Positions 1 to 8,928 of a stretch of DNA of 64,000 nucleotides are shown piece by piece (position 1 is the first letter of the stretch; each line of letters starts with the position of its first letter). The position numbers and the translations under genes were made by a program. Source of the stretch: Cryobacterium sp. MP_M3 (GTDB lineage Bacteria > Actinomycetota > Actinomycetes > Actinomycetales > Microbacteriaceae). The stretch is taken from the NCBI RefSeq assembly GCF_015752155.1, contig NZ_JADOVI010000012.1, forward strand, positions 1 through 64,000, in the 5' to 3' direction. The notes under the pieces were generated by a model that saw only the letters and a program-made list of their open reading frames with translations, searched no databases and was not told the origin of the DNA.

Positions 1-154
1 TCCTTAACGGCTACGTGTGAGTGCCGCCACACTGGGCCGTCTGGGCCAACGATCGCTGACCATTAGCCGGTCACGAATCCGCAGGGGCACCAGTAAGGGA
101 TTCCGGACACTCTCCCCACGGCCGTTCCGCGCCGCTGGGCCTCAGCGTAACGGG

Positions 155-841
155 TCAGTCGAAGATCCGGTCCAGCCAGTCCTGCCAGGAGTTCTGCAGG
201 GCCGTCGGGTCGGCGGCGCCGAAATGGTGCACGGTGACGCCGACCGGCGCCCCGAAGGCGTTGCGTCCGAAGAATCGGTAGAGCGCGTCACCCGTGCGCA
301 CGCCGATGAAGTTGTCGTTCCAGAAATCGACGACGGCCGTATCCGAGGCGATCCCAGGCAGTGCCGCCGGCACGCTGTCCCCGGCCGCGGCGCCGGCGAT
401 GAGCCCGAGGGCGGCCTTCACGCGGTCGAAGGCGCCGGGAGCGGCGGAGGCGGCCGGCCCGTCCACCGACGCGAAGACGACCGGACGCCCCGCGAAATGC
501 TCGAGGTACTCGGCCAGGGTGTGCAGGTAGAAGGCGGTGTGCGCGCTTGCACCGTCGTACTGGGTGTCCCAGTCCTCCGTGAATACCCCGCTGTGCACCC
601 AGCGCAGGAACGCGCGCCCCTCCGGGCGATCCTCGATGACCTGTTCGAGCTGGTTGAACCAGCCGTCCGCGCCCTCCATCCGGTTGACGTGGTGCGTCGG
701 GCGTTCGGAGACGATGTCCTCCCCGGGCATCCCGTCGGTGGGGAAGAGCCACGCCGCGGTCTCCGTTGTCACCGCGTCCCAGACCTGGTCCGGGGTTCCC
801 GGGAACTCCCCCTCGAAGACGATCTCGAATTCCTTGCTCAT
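155..841 (-). CDS. SRPBCC (START/AHSA1-like) domain protein
   Basis: A 228-residue protein that opens with a typical SRPBCC first strand and helix (FEIVFEGEFPGTPDQVWDAV) and carries the usual aromatic-rich middle, followed by a C-terminal helix rich in Trp (QNSWQDWLDRIFD). This fold binds small hydrophobic ligands or supports activator functions; no substrate can be read from the sequence. Its ATG overlaps the stop of the upstream HTH regulator by 4 bp (ATGA), so the two are translationally coupled. ArsR-type regulator plus SRPBCC protein is a common actinobacterial pair, in which the regulator controls the pair. No signal peptide or membrane segment is present. The family is clear; the function is not. 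Confidence 0.85.
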   Translation of the reverse strand: MSKEFEIVFEGEFPGTPDQVWDAVTTETAAWLFPTDGMPGEDIVSERPTHHVNRMEGADGWFNQLEQVIEDRPEGRAFLRWVHSGVFTEDWDTQYDGASAHTAFYLHTLAEYLEHFAGRPVVFASVDGPAASAAPGAFDRVKAALGLIAGAAAGDSVPAALPGIASDTAVVDFWNDNFIGVRTGDALYRFFGRNAFGAPVGVTVHHFGAADPTALQNSWQDWLDRIFD

Positions 842-1536
842 GGTCGGTGCTCCTCGTGGGTCGTGGCTGACACCGGGCGGGCGCCCGGATGGTTGCCGGT
901 CGTGGGCGCGTCGGCACCCTGCGTTTCCAGCTCGGCGCTGTGCCGGGCCGTTCCGTCGGCGGTGATCCGCGGGTGCAGGGCGAGCACGAGCCGGTAGGCG
1001 CGCCCATTCGGCGCCGCGGGCGTGTCGTAGCGCTCGACGAGGCCGGCGACGCTCCGCCCGAGTTCCGCCGCGAAGGCGGCCCGGTCCGACGCCGTGGCGA
1101 AGCGGAGCTCGCTGTCGATGGTGAACGTCGGCAATGGCTTGCGGGCGTGGTCAGAGCGGGTGATCAGGGTGCCGACGTCCTGCACCAGGCGCGCCGCCAC
1201 CGCCAGCATCCAGCGCGCCGAGAAGTGGTCCACTCCCCTGCCAGGGTCGGGGGCGACTCCCCCGAGTGCGCTCGGCAGGATCACGAAGCTCGCGGCGGTC
1301 GCCTGCATGATCCGCTCGGTCATGTTGCCCCTGCGTCGTTCCTCGACGAGCTCGACGAGGCCGTGTCGCTCGAGTTCGCGCAGGTGGTAGTTGACCTTCT
1401 GGCGCGGCAGCCCGATTCGTGCCGCGAGCGTCGTCGCGGACCCCGGCTCCCCCAGTGCCGCGAGGATCCGGCTCCGGATCGGGTCGAGGGATGCTTCGGC
1501 CGCGCCGGCTCCGTCGATCACCGCGATATCCAACAT
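838..1536 (-). CDS. ArsR-type winged-helix transcriptional regulator
   Basis: A 232-residue protein with an N-terminal winged helix (about residues 15-75: DPIRSRILAALGEPGSATTLAARIG, then a recognition helix around KVNYHLRELERHGLVE and the wing EERRRGNMTERI). The C-terminal part is a longer effector or dimerisation region of unknown ligand. It is the first gene of a two-gene unit with the SRPBCC gene, with a 4-bp overlap. A perfect-arm palindrome lies just upstream and overlaps a TTGACA -35 element, so autoregulation is likely. The putative -10 lies only 6 nt before the ATG, which would make the transcript leaderless. The N-terminal HTH family assignment is firm; the target genes are inferred from position. 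Confidence 0.87.
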   Translation of the reverse strand: MLDIAVIDGAGAAEASLDPIRSRILAALGEPGSATTLAARIGLPRQKVNYHLRELERHGLVELVEERRRGNMTERIMQATAASFVILPSALGGVAPDPGRGVDHFSARWMLAVAARLVQDVGTLITRSDHARKPLPTFTIDSELRFATASDRAAFAAELGRSVAGLVERYDTPAAPNGRAYRLVLALHPRITADGTARHSAELETQGADAPTTGNHPGARPVSATTHEEHRP

Positions 1537-1547
1537 GATGCCAGCCT

Positions 1548-1575
1548 GTCACCGACAATAAAATTTGTCAATGAC
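1548..1575 (-). promoter_or_regulatory. Palindromic operator overlapping the promoter of the ArsR-type regulator
   Basis: The palindrome has arms GTCA and GACAA on the left and TTGTC and TGAC on the right, separated by mismatched CC/AA pairs and a 6-bp AT-rich centre. On the minus strand it contains TTGACA (a perfect -35), followed 17 bp later by CAGGCT as a possible -10 and then, after 6 nt, the ATG. This is the usual arrangement for an autorepressed, leaderless ArsR-type gene. The palindrome is seen directly; the function is inferred. Confidence 0.55.
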
Positions 1576-1588
1576 GCGGGAGCCGCGG

Positions 1589-2974
1589 TCACCCGGCGAA
1601 GATCGACGGCTGATGAGCGGCCCACGGCATGGCCTGCTCGAGCTGCGCCGCCAGCCGGATGAGCACGTCCTCCCGGCCCGCCGCTGCCACGAGTTGCACG
1701 CCGATCGGCAGACCCTCACGGCTCATCCCGAGCGGCAGGCTGATCGCCGGGTGGCCTGACAGATTGAACGGCGCCGTGAACGGCCCGTACTCGAAGATCC
1801 GCCGCAACCAGCCCCGCACGGAGTAGCTGGCGTTGTCGTAGTCGAGGGTGCCATGGCGGGCGGGCAGCCGACCGATGGTGGGCGTGACCAGCACATCGTG
1901 GCCGGAGAAGAACTGGGCGATCGAGGCCGACAGCTGTCGCTGGGCGCGGACCGCACCGGCGAGGTCCGCATCCGTTCGAGCGAGGGTTTCCCTGAGGACG
2001 GCACGGGTCACCCCTTCGAGGAGGGCGCGGTCGGGTTGTCGGGGCGCCCCGAGCAAGGCCGTGCCGGCCGCATACACGGCCAGCATCTCCCCCTCCACGA
2101 CAAGGTCAGAGTCGATGGTGGGGCTGGTCTCGACCACGCGGTGCCCGATCCAGTCCAGCATCGCGGCGACGGCCACCGTGGCAGCGGCCACCTGGGCGTC
2201 GATGGGGACTCCCGACCAGGCGGCCGTGGTCACCGCCACCCGCAACGGCTCCGCCGGGGCGCGGAGCTGGTCGGCGTAGCCTCTCGACCCCGGTGTGCCG
2301 TGTGCGACCACATCGAGCAGGTGGGCGGCGTCGCGAACGGTGCGGGTCAGCGCGAAGTCCACCGCGACGGATTCTCCCGGCCCCGCGTAGCCGCCCGGGG
2401 TGCGGCCGCGAGCGGGCTTGAGGCCGACCAGTCCGCAACACGACGCGGGCACCCGCACCGATCCTGCACCGTCACTGCCGTGGGCCACCGGCACTGCGCC
2501 GGCCGCGACGAGGGCTGCCGACCCGCCGCTCGAGCCGCCGACACCTCGGGTGAGATCCCACGGAGACCGGGTCACGCCGTACATCGCCGATTCTGTGGCG
2601 AAGCTGAAACTCATTTCCGGAGTGGTCGTCTGCCCGATCGCGGCGAGCCCGGCGGCCCGGAACCGGGCCATCAGCTCGTGGTCCAGACCGGTCACGGCCC
2701 CGCGGATGCCGCGGCTGCCGAGTGTGAACGGCACTCCCCGGGCGAACGGGCCGCTGTCCTTGACCAGGAACGGCACGCCGGCCAGCGGCCCATCGGGCTG
2801 ATAGCCCTGCGCCGGTTCGAAGAGCGGCCGGGTCAGCGCGTTGAGGTCGTCGTTGACCGCGGCCACTGCTCGCCGGGCCGCATCTTCGGCCTCGTCGGCG
2901 CTGACCTGCCGCGACCGGATCAGCGCGGCCAGGCCCACGGCATCCTGACGGCAGTAGTCCCGCAAATCCAACAT
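1589..2974 (-). CDS. Amidase (amidase signature family)
   Basis: A 461-residue amidase-signature hydrolase. The catalytic Lys is in PFLVKDSGP (K72), the cis-Ser is in the Gly/Ser-rich loop GVGGSSGGSAAL (about residues 144-154), and the nucleophile Ser is in GSVRVPAS (S172). All three of the Ser-Ser-Lys triad are therefore present. The family hydrolyses amides to acid plus ammonia; substrate range cannot be predicted, although enzymes annotated this way include indole-acetamide and aliphatic amidases. The start was placed at MLDLRDYC, with GGAAG about 9 nt upstream, rather than the open frame extending 86 codons further into the neighbouring gene. It sits 22 bp downstream of the LOV-GGDEF-EAL gene on the same strand and may be co-transcribed with it. 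Confidence 0.88.
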   Translation of the reverse strand: MLDLRDYCRQDAVGLAALIRSRQVSADEAEDAARRAVAAVNDDLNALTRPLFEPAQGYQPDGPLAGVPFLVKDSGPFARGVPFTLGSRGIRGAVTGLDHELMARFRAAGLAAIGQTTTPEMSFSFATESAMYGVTRSPWDLTRGVGGSSGGSAALVAAGAVPVAHGSDGAGSVRVPASCCGLVGLKPARGRTPGGYAGPGESVAVDFALTRTVRDAAHLLDVVAHGTPGSRGYADQLRAPAEPLRVAVTTAAWSGVPIDAQVAAATVAVAAMLDWIGHRVVETSPTIDSDLVVEGEMLAVYAAGTALLGAPRQPDRALLEGVTRAVLRETLARTDADLAGAVRAQRQLSASIAQFFSGHDVLVTPTIGRLPARHGTLDYDNASYSVRGWLRRIFEYGPFTAPFNLSGHPAISLPLGMSREGLPIGVQLVAAAGREDVLIRLAAQLEQAMPWAAHQPSIFAG

Positions 2975-2996
2975 CGCGCCTACTTCCGGGCCGCGC

Positions 2997-5006
2997 TCAC
3001 GGCCGGCTTCTGCCCGCCGCCTCAGCCTGGGCTTGCTCGGCCAGCCAGTCCTGCAAGAACCGCCCGGCCGCAGGGTGCGCGGTGACACCCTCGTGCAGTT
3101 GCGCGTGCCGGTGGATCTGGTCCCCAGCGGCGGCCGGATGGGCGGCGAGGTACCCGGTGACCGGGCAGTCGGCCAGGGTGTGCGGGTGAGGTGACCCCCA
3201 TCGCAGGAACTGCCAGTGGTACGCCAGGGCACCCAGCCCGGTCCTCACCGCGTCGGGGACAAGCGGAGACCGGAATCCCGTCACCCAGTCCGGCACAGCC
3301 TCCGCGGGCATCGGGGCCGAGAAATAGTAGCCCTGGCCGGCGGACGCGCCGAGTACGGCCGCGGCCTCGGCCACACCCGCTGATTCCAGGCCCTCCACGA
3401 CCACGCGCACGCCGAAGTCGCGACCCAGCTGGGTCAGGGTGGCGATCAGGCTCAGGGATTCGATCGGCTTGGCGTCGATCTCGAGCAGCAGATCCCGGTC
3501 GAGTTTGATGGAGTCGAACGGGAGGTCGGAGAGGCGTTTCAGACTGCCGTAGCCGGACCCGAGGTCGTCCAGGGCGAGCCGGACCCCGAGAGCCTTGAGC
3601 CGGTCCACGGCGTTCGCCTGCACGGCGGAGTCCATCGTCTGGGTCTCGAGTAGTTCCAGCTCGAGCCGCTCGGGCGCAATGCCGTGCAGGGCCAGCAGGG
3701 TCCCGACCCAGTCGGGGCAATCGAGATTGAGGAGGGTCGACGGTGCTAGATTGACGGAGACCCTGGTCACCAGACCCTGGCCCTCCCACCCGGCGAGGCT
3801 GCCGAGTGCCTCACCGAGCGCCAGGCGGAAGAGTTCGTCCTCGTCGACGTCACTGAGGCCGGGCAGGAAGACGTCCGGCGGGACAACCGTGCCGTCGTCC
3901 AGCACGAGGCGCGCCAACGCCTCCACGTGGCTGAGCGCCCCCGAGCGAAGATCGAGGATCGGCTGCATGTACATCCGCAGGCCACCACCGAACAACCGCT
4001 CGCGGTAGGCCCGGGCCAGGTCATCCGTCAGGGTGCCCTGCGCCCGGGTCTCGCGATCCACGGACTGCGCCGGCGCCGTGCCGGGAGCCTGCCGGGGCCG
4101 GGCACTCCGCCACCACTTCTCTCGATCTCCCTTGCCGGCCTTAGCCTCGTACAGGGCGGCATCAGCCTCTCGCAGGAGGGTCGCGCAGTCCGTCCCGTCA
4201 CGAGGGCACAATGCGACGCCCATGCTGAATCCCACCGAGACCGGGGCGCCTTCGATGACGAACGGGGTCTCCACCGCGCGGTGGAGACCGGCCAGGACAC
4301 GATTCAGCTGGTCCTCGTCGTCAATCTCGTCGACGACAACGACGAATTCGTCACCGTTCAGGCGAGCGAGAAAGTCGTCCTCGCCCAGCAGCGCTCCCAG
4401 GCGGCGTCCGAATTGGCGCAGAAGGTCGTCGCCGCCCAACGACCCGAACCGGTTGTTCACCAAGCGGAAGTCGTCGATGTCGATCACACCGAGCGCCGCC
4501 GAACGGTCGCCGCGAGGCGCGGCCTGGGCTGCGGCGAGGTGCTCTTCGAGCGCTCTCCGGTTGGGCAGCCCGGTCACCGGGTCGTGGGTGGCCTGAAATC
4601 GCAGTTGCTCCTGCAACGCCATGCGCGTGTTGATGTCCCGCTGCACACTGACGAAGTGCGTGACCGCTCCCCCCTCGTCGCGCAGCGCGGTGATGCTCAG
4701 CCCGTTCCAGAACGGTGAGCCGTCTTTCCGGTAGTTGAGGATGTCGCCCTCGAAAGAGTCCCCGCCCCGGAGGGCGCTCCGGATCGCCACCCGGGCGGTC
4801 GGGTCGGTGCCCGGTCCCTGCAGGAGGCGACAATTGGTGCCCAGGATTTCCTCGGCCCGGTAGCCGGTGATCGCGGTGAAGGCGTCGCTGACGTGGAGGA
4901 TGTTCTCCTGCGCGTCGGTGATCAGGGAAACCCGGCTCGTCGCGGCGAATGCGCGGGCGAGGAGGGACGCCTCAACCGGTTGCCCGAGCCGCAGGAATGT
5001 GTTCAT
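2997..5006 (-). CDS. LOV-GGDEF-EAL protein: putative blue-light-regulated cyclic-di-GMP enzyme
   Basis: A 669-residue cytosolic protein. Residues about 22-130 form a PAS/LOV domain with the photoactive motif GTNCRLLQ (Cys59, with Asn58, Arg60 and Gln63), the second flavin-binding stretch NYRKDGSPFWN (Asn91, Asn101) and the terminal Gln122 in FVSVQ. A GGDEF domain follows (about 140-300), with the active motif as NGDEF (217-221). The EAL domain (about 335-580) keeps the EAL motif (Glu362), SVNL, DDLGSGYGSL, KLD, VEGLE and QGYYFS, so phosphodiesterase activity is plausible. The last ~90 residues contain His, Cys (ADCPVTGYL) and HRHAQLH in an order resembling the CZB zinc-binding domain. The start was set at MNTFLRLG, close to the first domain. 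Light should switch synthesis or degradation of cyclic-di-GMP; which activity dominates is unknown. Confidence 0.9.
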   Translation of the reverse strand: MNTFLRLGQPVEASLLARAFAATSRVSLITDAQENILHVSDAFTAITGYRAEEILGTNCRLLQGPGTDPTARVAIRSALRGGDSFEGDILNYRKDGSPFWNGLSITALRDEGGAVTHFVSVQRDINTRMALQEQLRFQATHDPVTGLPNRRALEEHLAAAQAAPRGDRSAALGVIDIDDFRLVNNRFGSLGGDDLLRQFGRRLGALLGEDDFLARLNGDEFVVVVDEIDDEDQLNRVLAGLHRAVETPFVIEGAPVSVGFSMGVALCPRDGTDCATLLREADAALYEAKAGKGDREKWWRSARPRQAPGTAPAQSVDRETRAQGTLTDDLARAYRERLFGGGLRMYMQPILDLRSGALSHVEALARLVLDDGTVVPPDVFLPGLSDVDEDELFRLALGEALGSLAGWEGQGLVTRVSVNLAPSTLLNLDCPDWVGTLLALHGIAPERLELELLETQTMDSAVQANAVDRLKALGVRLALDDLGSGYGSLKRLSDLPFDSIKLDRDLLLEIDAKPIESLSLIATLTQLGRDFGVRVVVEGLESAGVAEAAAVLGASAGQGYYFSAPMPAEAVPDWVTGFRSPLVPDAVRTGLGALAYHWQFLRWGSPHPHTLADCPVTGYLAAHPAAAGDQIHRHAQLHEGVTAHPAAGRFLQDWLAEQAQAEAAGRSRP

Positions 5007-5141
5007 CAGGCCGACCTTCGTCTCAGCGGAAGAAGTGGCACGGCGAGTGGACGCTCGCGAGCCGACCACATGGCCTGTTCGAAAGTGCCGGTCCCCGCAC
5101 TATTCGAGAATCAATCTAGCGCCACTCGCGCCGACTTGACC

Positions 5142-5453
5142 TCACCCCGTTTGCGGGAGGTCGTGGCGACGGTGGGTCACCATCCCGAACTCATTCACCG
5201 GCTCGAACGCGTCCCGGTCCCATGCCCCTGGATGCGCGACCGGGCAGTTGAGGATGCTGTCATGGGCGGCGTGGACGATGGTGTGTTCCCGCATGGCGTG
5301 CCCGCAGACCGGGCAGCGCTTGAGACTGACCGGGTCGTCGGCATCGAAGCCGCCCGGCGGGGGCGGACTCGCGATGGGCCGCAGGGTGTGGTCGACCCAT
5401 TCGAAGCGATGCGCGGGCGCCGTGCCCCGCCGCGACCTGTTGTGCTGGACCAT
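5142..5453 (-). CDS. Small putative zinc-binding protein, function unknown
   Basis: A ~103-residue soluble protein of no family I recognise. It has CPVCGHAM in the middle, followed by two His and then a Cys-Pro pair (SILNCPVAHPG), which could make a one-metal zinc site of the CxxC...C/H type. The N-terminal third is basic and Pro-rich. The ATG at 5453 (MVQHNRSRRG) is preferred. A TTG start nine codons earlier is possible, but neither has a strong ribosome site. It lies between the LOV-GGDEF-EAL gene and dhaM on the same strand and is probably an independent unit. Confidence 0.6.
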   Translation of the reverse strand: MVQHNRSRRGTAPAHRFEWVDHTLRPIASPPPPGGFDADDPVSLKRCPVCGHAMREHTIVHAAHDSILNCPVAHPGAWDRDAFEPVNEFGMVTHRRHDLPQTG

Positions 5454-5507
5454 GGCGACAGCGTACGCCGGATTGGACAAGACCGCGCTTGTCTGATAGG
5501 TGCGGGG

Positions 5508-6197
5508 CTACTCTTCGCCGAAACCGGACTCGAGCAGGTTCGCCAGAGCCTCAACGGCCTGAGCGCCGTGGGCGTCTGAGGACGAGATCTCCGCCGTCTT
5601 CCCCCGGATCAGGCCGAGTGACATGATCGCCAGCAGGCTCGTCGCGTCCTTGCCGTTGACGGTGACCCGGGCGTCGAACGTGCTCGCCAGTTTCACGAAG
5701 TCGGCGGCCGGCCTGGCGTGCAGGCCGTCCTTGTTCGTCAGGGTGACCGTGCGGGTCACCACGGCCGGGCCGGCCGGGGTGCCTTCGGGCGGCGAACCGT
5801 CGGATGCCGGGGCTGCCGACCGGGCGGCCCGCACCACATCGTCGAGGCTGTCCCTGACCTCCGCGGCCACGGCCGCCGCCACTCCCCCCTCGACGATCGG
5901 CGCATCGACGATTCGCACCCGTGCCCGCAGGCCCTCGTCGAGAAAGTCGAGCGCGGTCTCGGCGGTGAGGATGGCCGAGCCGAGATCGCAGAGCACCGCA
6001 ACGCCCGCCCCGGCATCCGCCCGCTCGATCCCCCCGAGCACCAGTGTGAAGCTGGTGCCGATTCCACCCTCATCGGTGCCGCCGGCCGCGACGAGGACGG
6101 TGTGTGGAGCCATCTGGCCCGCCAGTTCGACGAGACCCTCGGCGATCTTCACACTGTGGGACACGAAGACCAGTCCCACCCGGGGAGCATCCGCCAT
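5508..6197 (-). CDS. dhaM: PTS-dependent dihydroxyacetone kinase phosphotransferase subunit DhaM (EIIA-HPr fusion)
   Basis: A 229-residue two-domain phosphocarrier. Residues 1-125 are the EIIA-mannose-like domain, with the phosphorylated His14 in VFVSHS. Residues about 148-229 form an HPr domain, with His160 in DGLHARPAAD and the regulatory-site Ser187 in SLLAIMSLG. It passes phosphate from PEP and enzyme I to DhaL-bound ADP, which DhaK-DhaL then uses to phosphorylate dihydroxyacetone. The enzyme I-like third domain of the E. coli protein is absent, so enzyme I must be encoded elsewhere. It is the last gene of dhaK-dhaL-dhaM, 2 bp after dhaL. Confidence 0.95.
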   Translation of the reverse strand: MADAPRVGLVFVSHSVKIAEGLVELAGQMAPHTVLVAAGGTDEGGIGTSFTLVLGGIERADAGAGVAVLCDLGSAILTAETALDFLDEGLRARVRIVDAPIVEGGVAAAVAAEVRDSLDDVVRAARSAAPASDGSPPEGTPAGPAVVTRTVTLTNKDGLHARPAADFVKLASTFDARVTVNGKDATSLLAIMSLGLIRGKTAEISSSDAHGAQAVEALANLLESGFGEE

Positions 6198-6199
6198 GC

Positions 6200-6838
6200 T
6201 CAGGCCTCCGCGGCGGTGTCGGCCGCGGCCCTCAACAGGAGGGCGGACGACTGGGCGCCGGGGTCGCGGTGCCCGATGGCCCGCTCACCCAGGTAGCTCG
6301 CACGACCCTTGTGGGCGACGAGGGGCTCGGTGGCCAGCGCACCGGCCTCTGCGGCATCCGCCGCCGCCCGCAGGATGGCCAGGTCGTCGGCCCCGGCGGC
6401 CTGGGCGGCGCCGGCGGCGTCGACCGCCGGCGTCCAGGCGTCCACCATCGTCTTGTCGCCGGATTCGGCCTTGCCGCGCAGCACGATGCCGTCCCTGGCG
6501 GCCGTCAGGAGCGTCACGAGCGCGGCTCCGTCCAGGTCGGTCTTGTCGGCGATCGCGATCGCCGCCTTCAGGAACGCTGTGCCGTACAACGGGCCGGCCG
6601 CACCGCCCACTGTCGAGATGAGCGTCGTGGCGACCATCTTGAGGACGTCACCCGGGCCGGCCTCGGCAGGAACGGCATCCAGCTTGGCCAGAACGGCCTG
6701 GAAACCCCGATCCATGTTCTCGCCATGGTCCCCATCGCCGATCTCGCGGTCCAGGTCGATCAACTCGATCCGGTGCTCGCTCATGACATCCGCGCTGTTT
6801 CTGATCCAGGCTTTGGCCCAGGTGGCACCCAAGTTCAT
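6200..6838 (-). CDS. dhaL: Dihydroxyacetone kinase ADP-binding subunit DhaL
   Basis: A 212-residue all-helical nucleotide-binding subunit. The Mg/ADP-binding acidic signature is DREIGDGDHGENM (about residues 29-41), followed by the Gly-rich segment ISTVGGAAGPLYGTAF and the SGDKTMVDAW helix; a late RASYLGERAIGHRDPGA motif completes the family pattern. DhaL holds ADP as a permanent cofactor and is rephosphorylated by DhaM. The ATG at MNLGATW was chosen because the family begins there. The gene lies 11 bp after dhaK and 2 bp before dhaM. Confidence 0.95.
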   Translation of the reverse strand: MNLGATWAKAWIRNSADVMSEHRIELIDLDREIGDGDHGENMDRGFQAVLAKLDAVPAEAGPGDVLKMVATTLISTVGGAAGPLYGTAFLKAAIAIADKTDLDGAALVTLLTAARDGIVLRGKAESGDKTMVDAWTPAVDAAGAAQAAGADDLAILRAAADAAEAGALATEPLVAHKGRASYLGERAIGHRDPGAQSSALLLRAAADTAAEA

Positions 6839-6849
6839 CTGATCTCCCT

Positions 6850-7851
<1,002 letters not shown>

Positions 7852-8077
7852 GACTCTTCCTTCGATCGAGTTGGCGGAACGACGCGGCATTCGGGTCGCG
7901 GCGTGTGTATTTGCAGGTTCGCCCCCAACTTACGCGCTGCCGCGGTCGCCGGTAAGGGCCAGATAATGGCACGGCCACCTGCCTATTCCACTCCCGAAAC
8001 CACCGCGCTATGTTGTTGCCAACCGCTCACCGCGAGGGGATCGTCTGGTATCTCCAGCCTCACCAAGGAAGGTCACA
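7852..8077. promoter_or_regulatory. Divergent dhaK / glpF intergenic region
   Basis: These 226 bp separate the two divergent glycerol-type operons and must hold both promoters and any operator. I found no convincing -35/-10 pair or long palindrome; the only small dyad is GTTGCCAAC near 8014. The ribosome site AAGGAAGG before the glpF GTG is clear. Confidence 0.4.
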
Positions 8078-8842
8078 GTGGACAATATTGGAGTCGTATT
8101 TTTGTCGGAGGTCGTGGGCACAGCGATGCTCGTCCTCCTCGGTACCGGAGTCGTCGCCAACGTAGCCCTGGCTAAGAACAAGGGACTCGGCGGCGGCTTC
8201 CTCATGGTGACCATCGGCTGGGGTTTTGCCGTCTACGCGGGTGTCATCGTCGCCTACAACTCCGGCGCCCACCTGAACCCTGCCGTCACACTCGGCTTGG
8301 TGGCCTCCGGCGCGACCGAGTTCGGTTCCGGCGTGACCGTCAGCTTCCTGTCGGTGCTGGTCTACATCGCCGGCCAGATGCTGGGCGCGTTCCTCGGCGC
8401 CGTGGCCTGTTGGCTGGCCTACAAGCAGCACTTCGATGCGGAACCCAACCCGGCCAACAAACTAGGTGTGTTCTCGACCGGCCCGGCCATCCGTTCCTAC
8501 GGCTGGAACCTCGTCACGGAGATCATCGGCACCTTCGTGCTGGTGTTCGTGGTGATCGCGTTCGGCGGTGGGCGCCAGGGTGAGAGCGGCGGCCTTGCCG
8601 CCCTCGGCGCCCTGCCCGTCGCCATCCTCGTCATCGTGATCGGCACCTCGCTCGGTGGGCCGACGGGGTATGCGATCAACCCGGCCCGTGACCTCGGCCC
8701 GCGGATCGCGCACTTCCTGCTGCCGATCAAGGGCAAGGGCTCCTCCGACTGGGCCTACTCGTGGGTTCCGGTCGTCGGCCCGATCATCGGCGGGCTGCTC
8801 GCCGGCTGGGCGTCCTTCGCCCTCCTGCCGCTCCTCACCTAA
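8078..8842 (+). CDS. glpF: MIP-family glycerol facilitator (aquaglyceroporin)
   Basis: A 254-residue membrane channel with about six transmembrane segments and two re-entrant NPA loops: [10 protein letters not shown] in the first half and [10 protein letters not shown] in the second. The Asp after the second NPA (NPARD) is the hallmark of glycerol-conducting rather than water-only channels. It starts at GTG, preceded by AAGGAAGG. It lies directly upstream of glpK, though a strong hairpin with a T-run separates the two. Glycerol entering here is trapped by GlpK. This is the second half of a divergent glycerol/dihydroxyacetone locus. Confidence 0.93.
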   Translation: MDNIGVVFLSEVVGTAMLVLLGTGVVANVALAKNKGLGGGFLMVTIGWGFAVYAGVIVAYNSGAHLNPAVTLGLVASGATEFGSGVTVSFLSVLVYIAGQMLGAFLGAVACWLAYKQHFDAEPNPANKLGVFSTGPAIRSYGWNLVTEIIGTFVLVFVVIAFGGGRQGESGGLAALGALPVAILVIVIGTSLGGPTGYAINPARDLGPRIAHFLLPIKGKGSSDWAYSWVPVVGPIIGGLLAGWASFALLPLLT

Positions 8843-8852
8843 CTCACGGAAC

Positions 8853-8888
8853 GGGCCGATTCAGTCTCTGGATCGGCCCCTCTTTTTT
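8853..8888 (+). terminator. Intrinsic terminator between glpF and glpK
   Basis: Perfect 8-bp stem GGGCCGAT / ATCGGCCC with an 11-nt loop, followed by CTCTTTTTT. This is a standard rho-independent terminator placed 10 bp after the glpF stop codon. It should reduce read-through into glpK, so glpK either has its own promoter in the remaining 40 bp or depends on partial read-through. Confidence 0.85.
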
Positions 8889-8928
8889 GCGTCACCCCAT
8901 CAACGCGCCACACAATAAGGAGTTATCC

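Noticed and set aside
1-154. A coding region at the left edge
   Set aside because: Open frames here have no ribosome site or recognisable product, and only 154 bases are visible before the SRPBCC stop.
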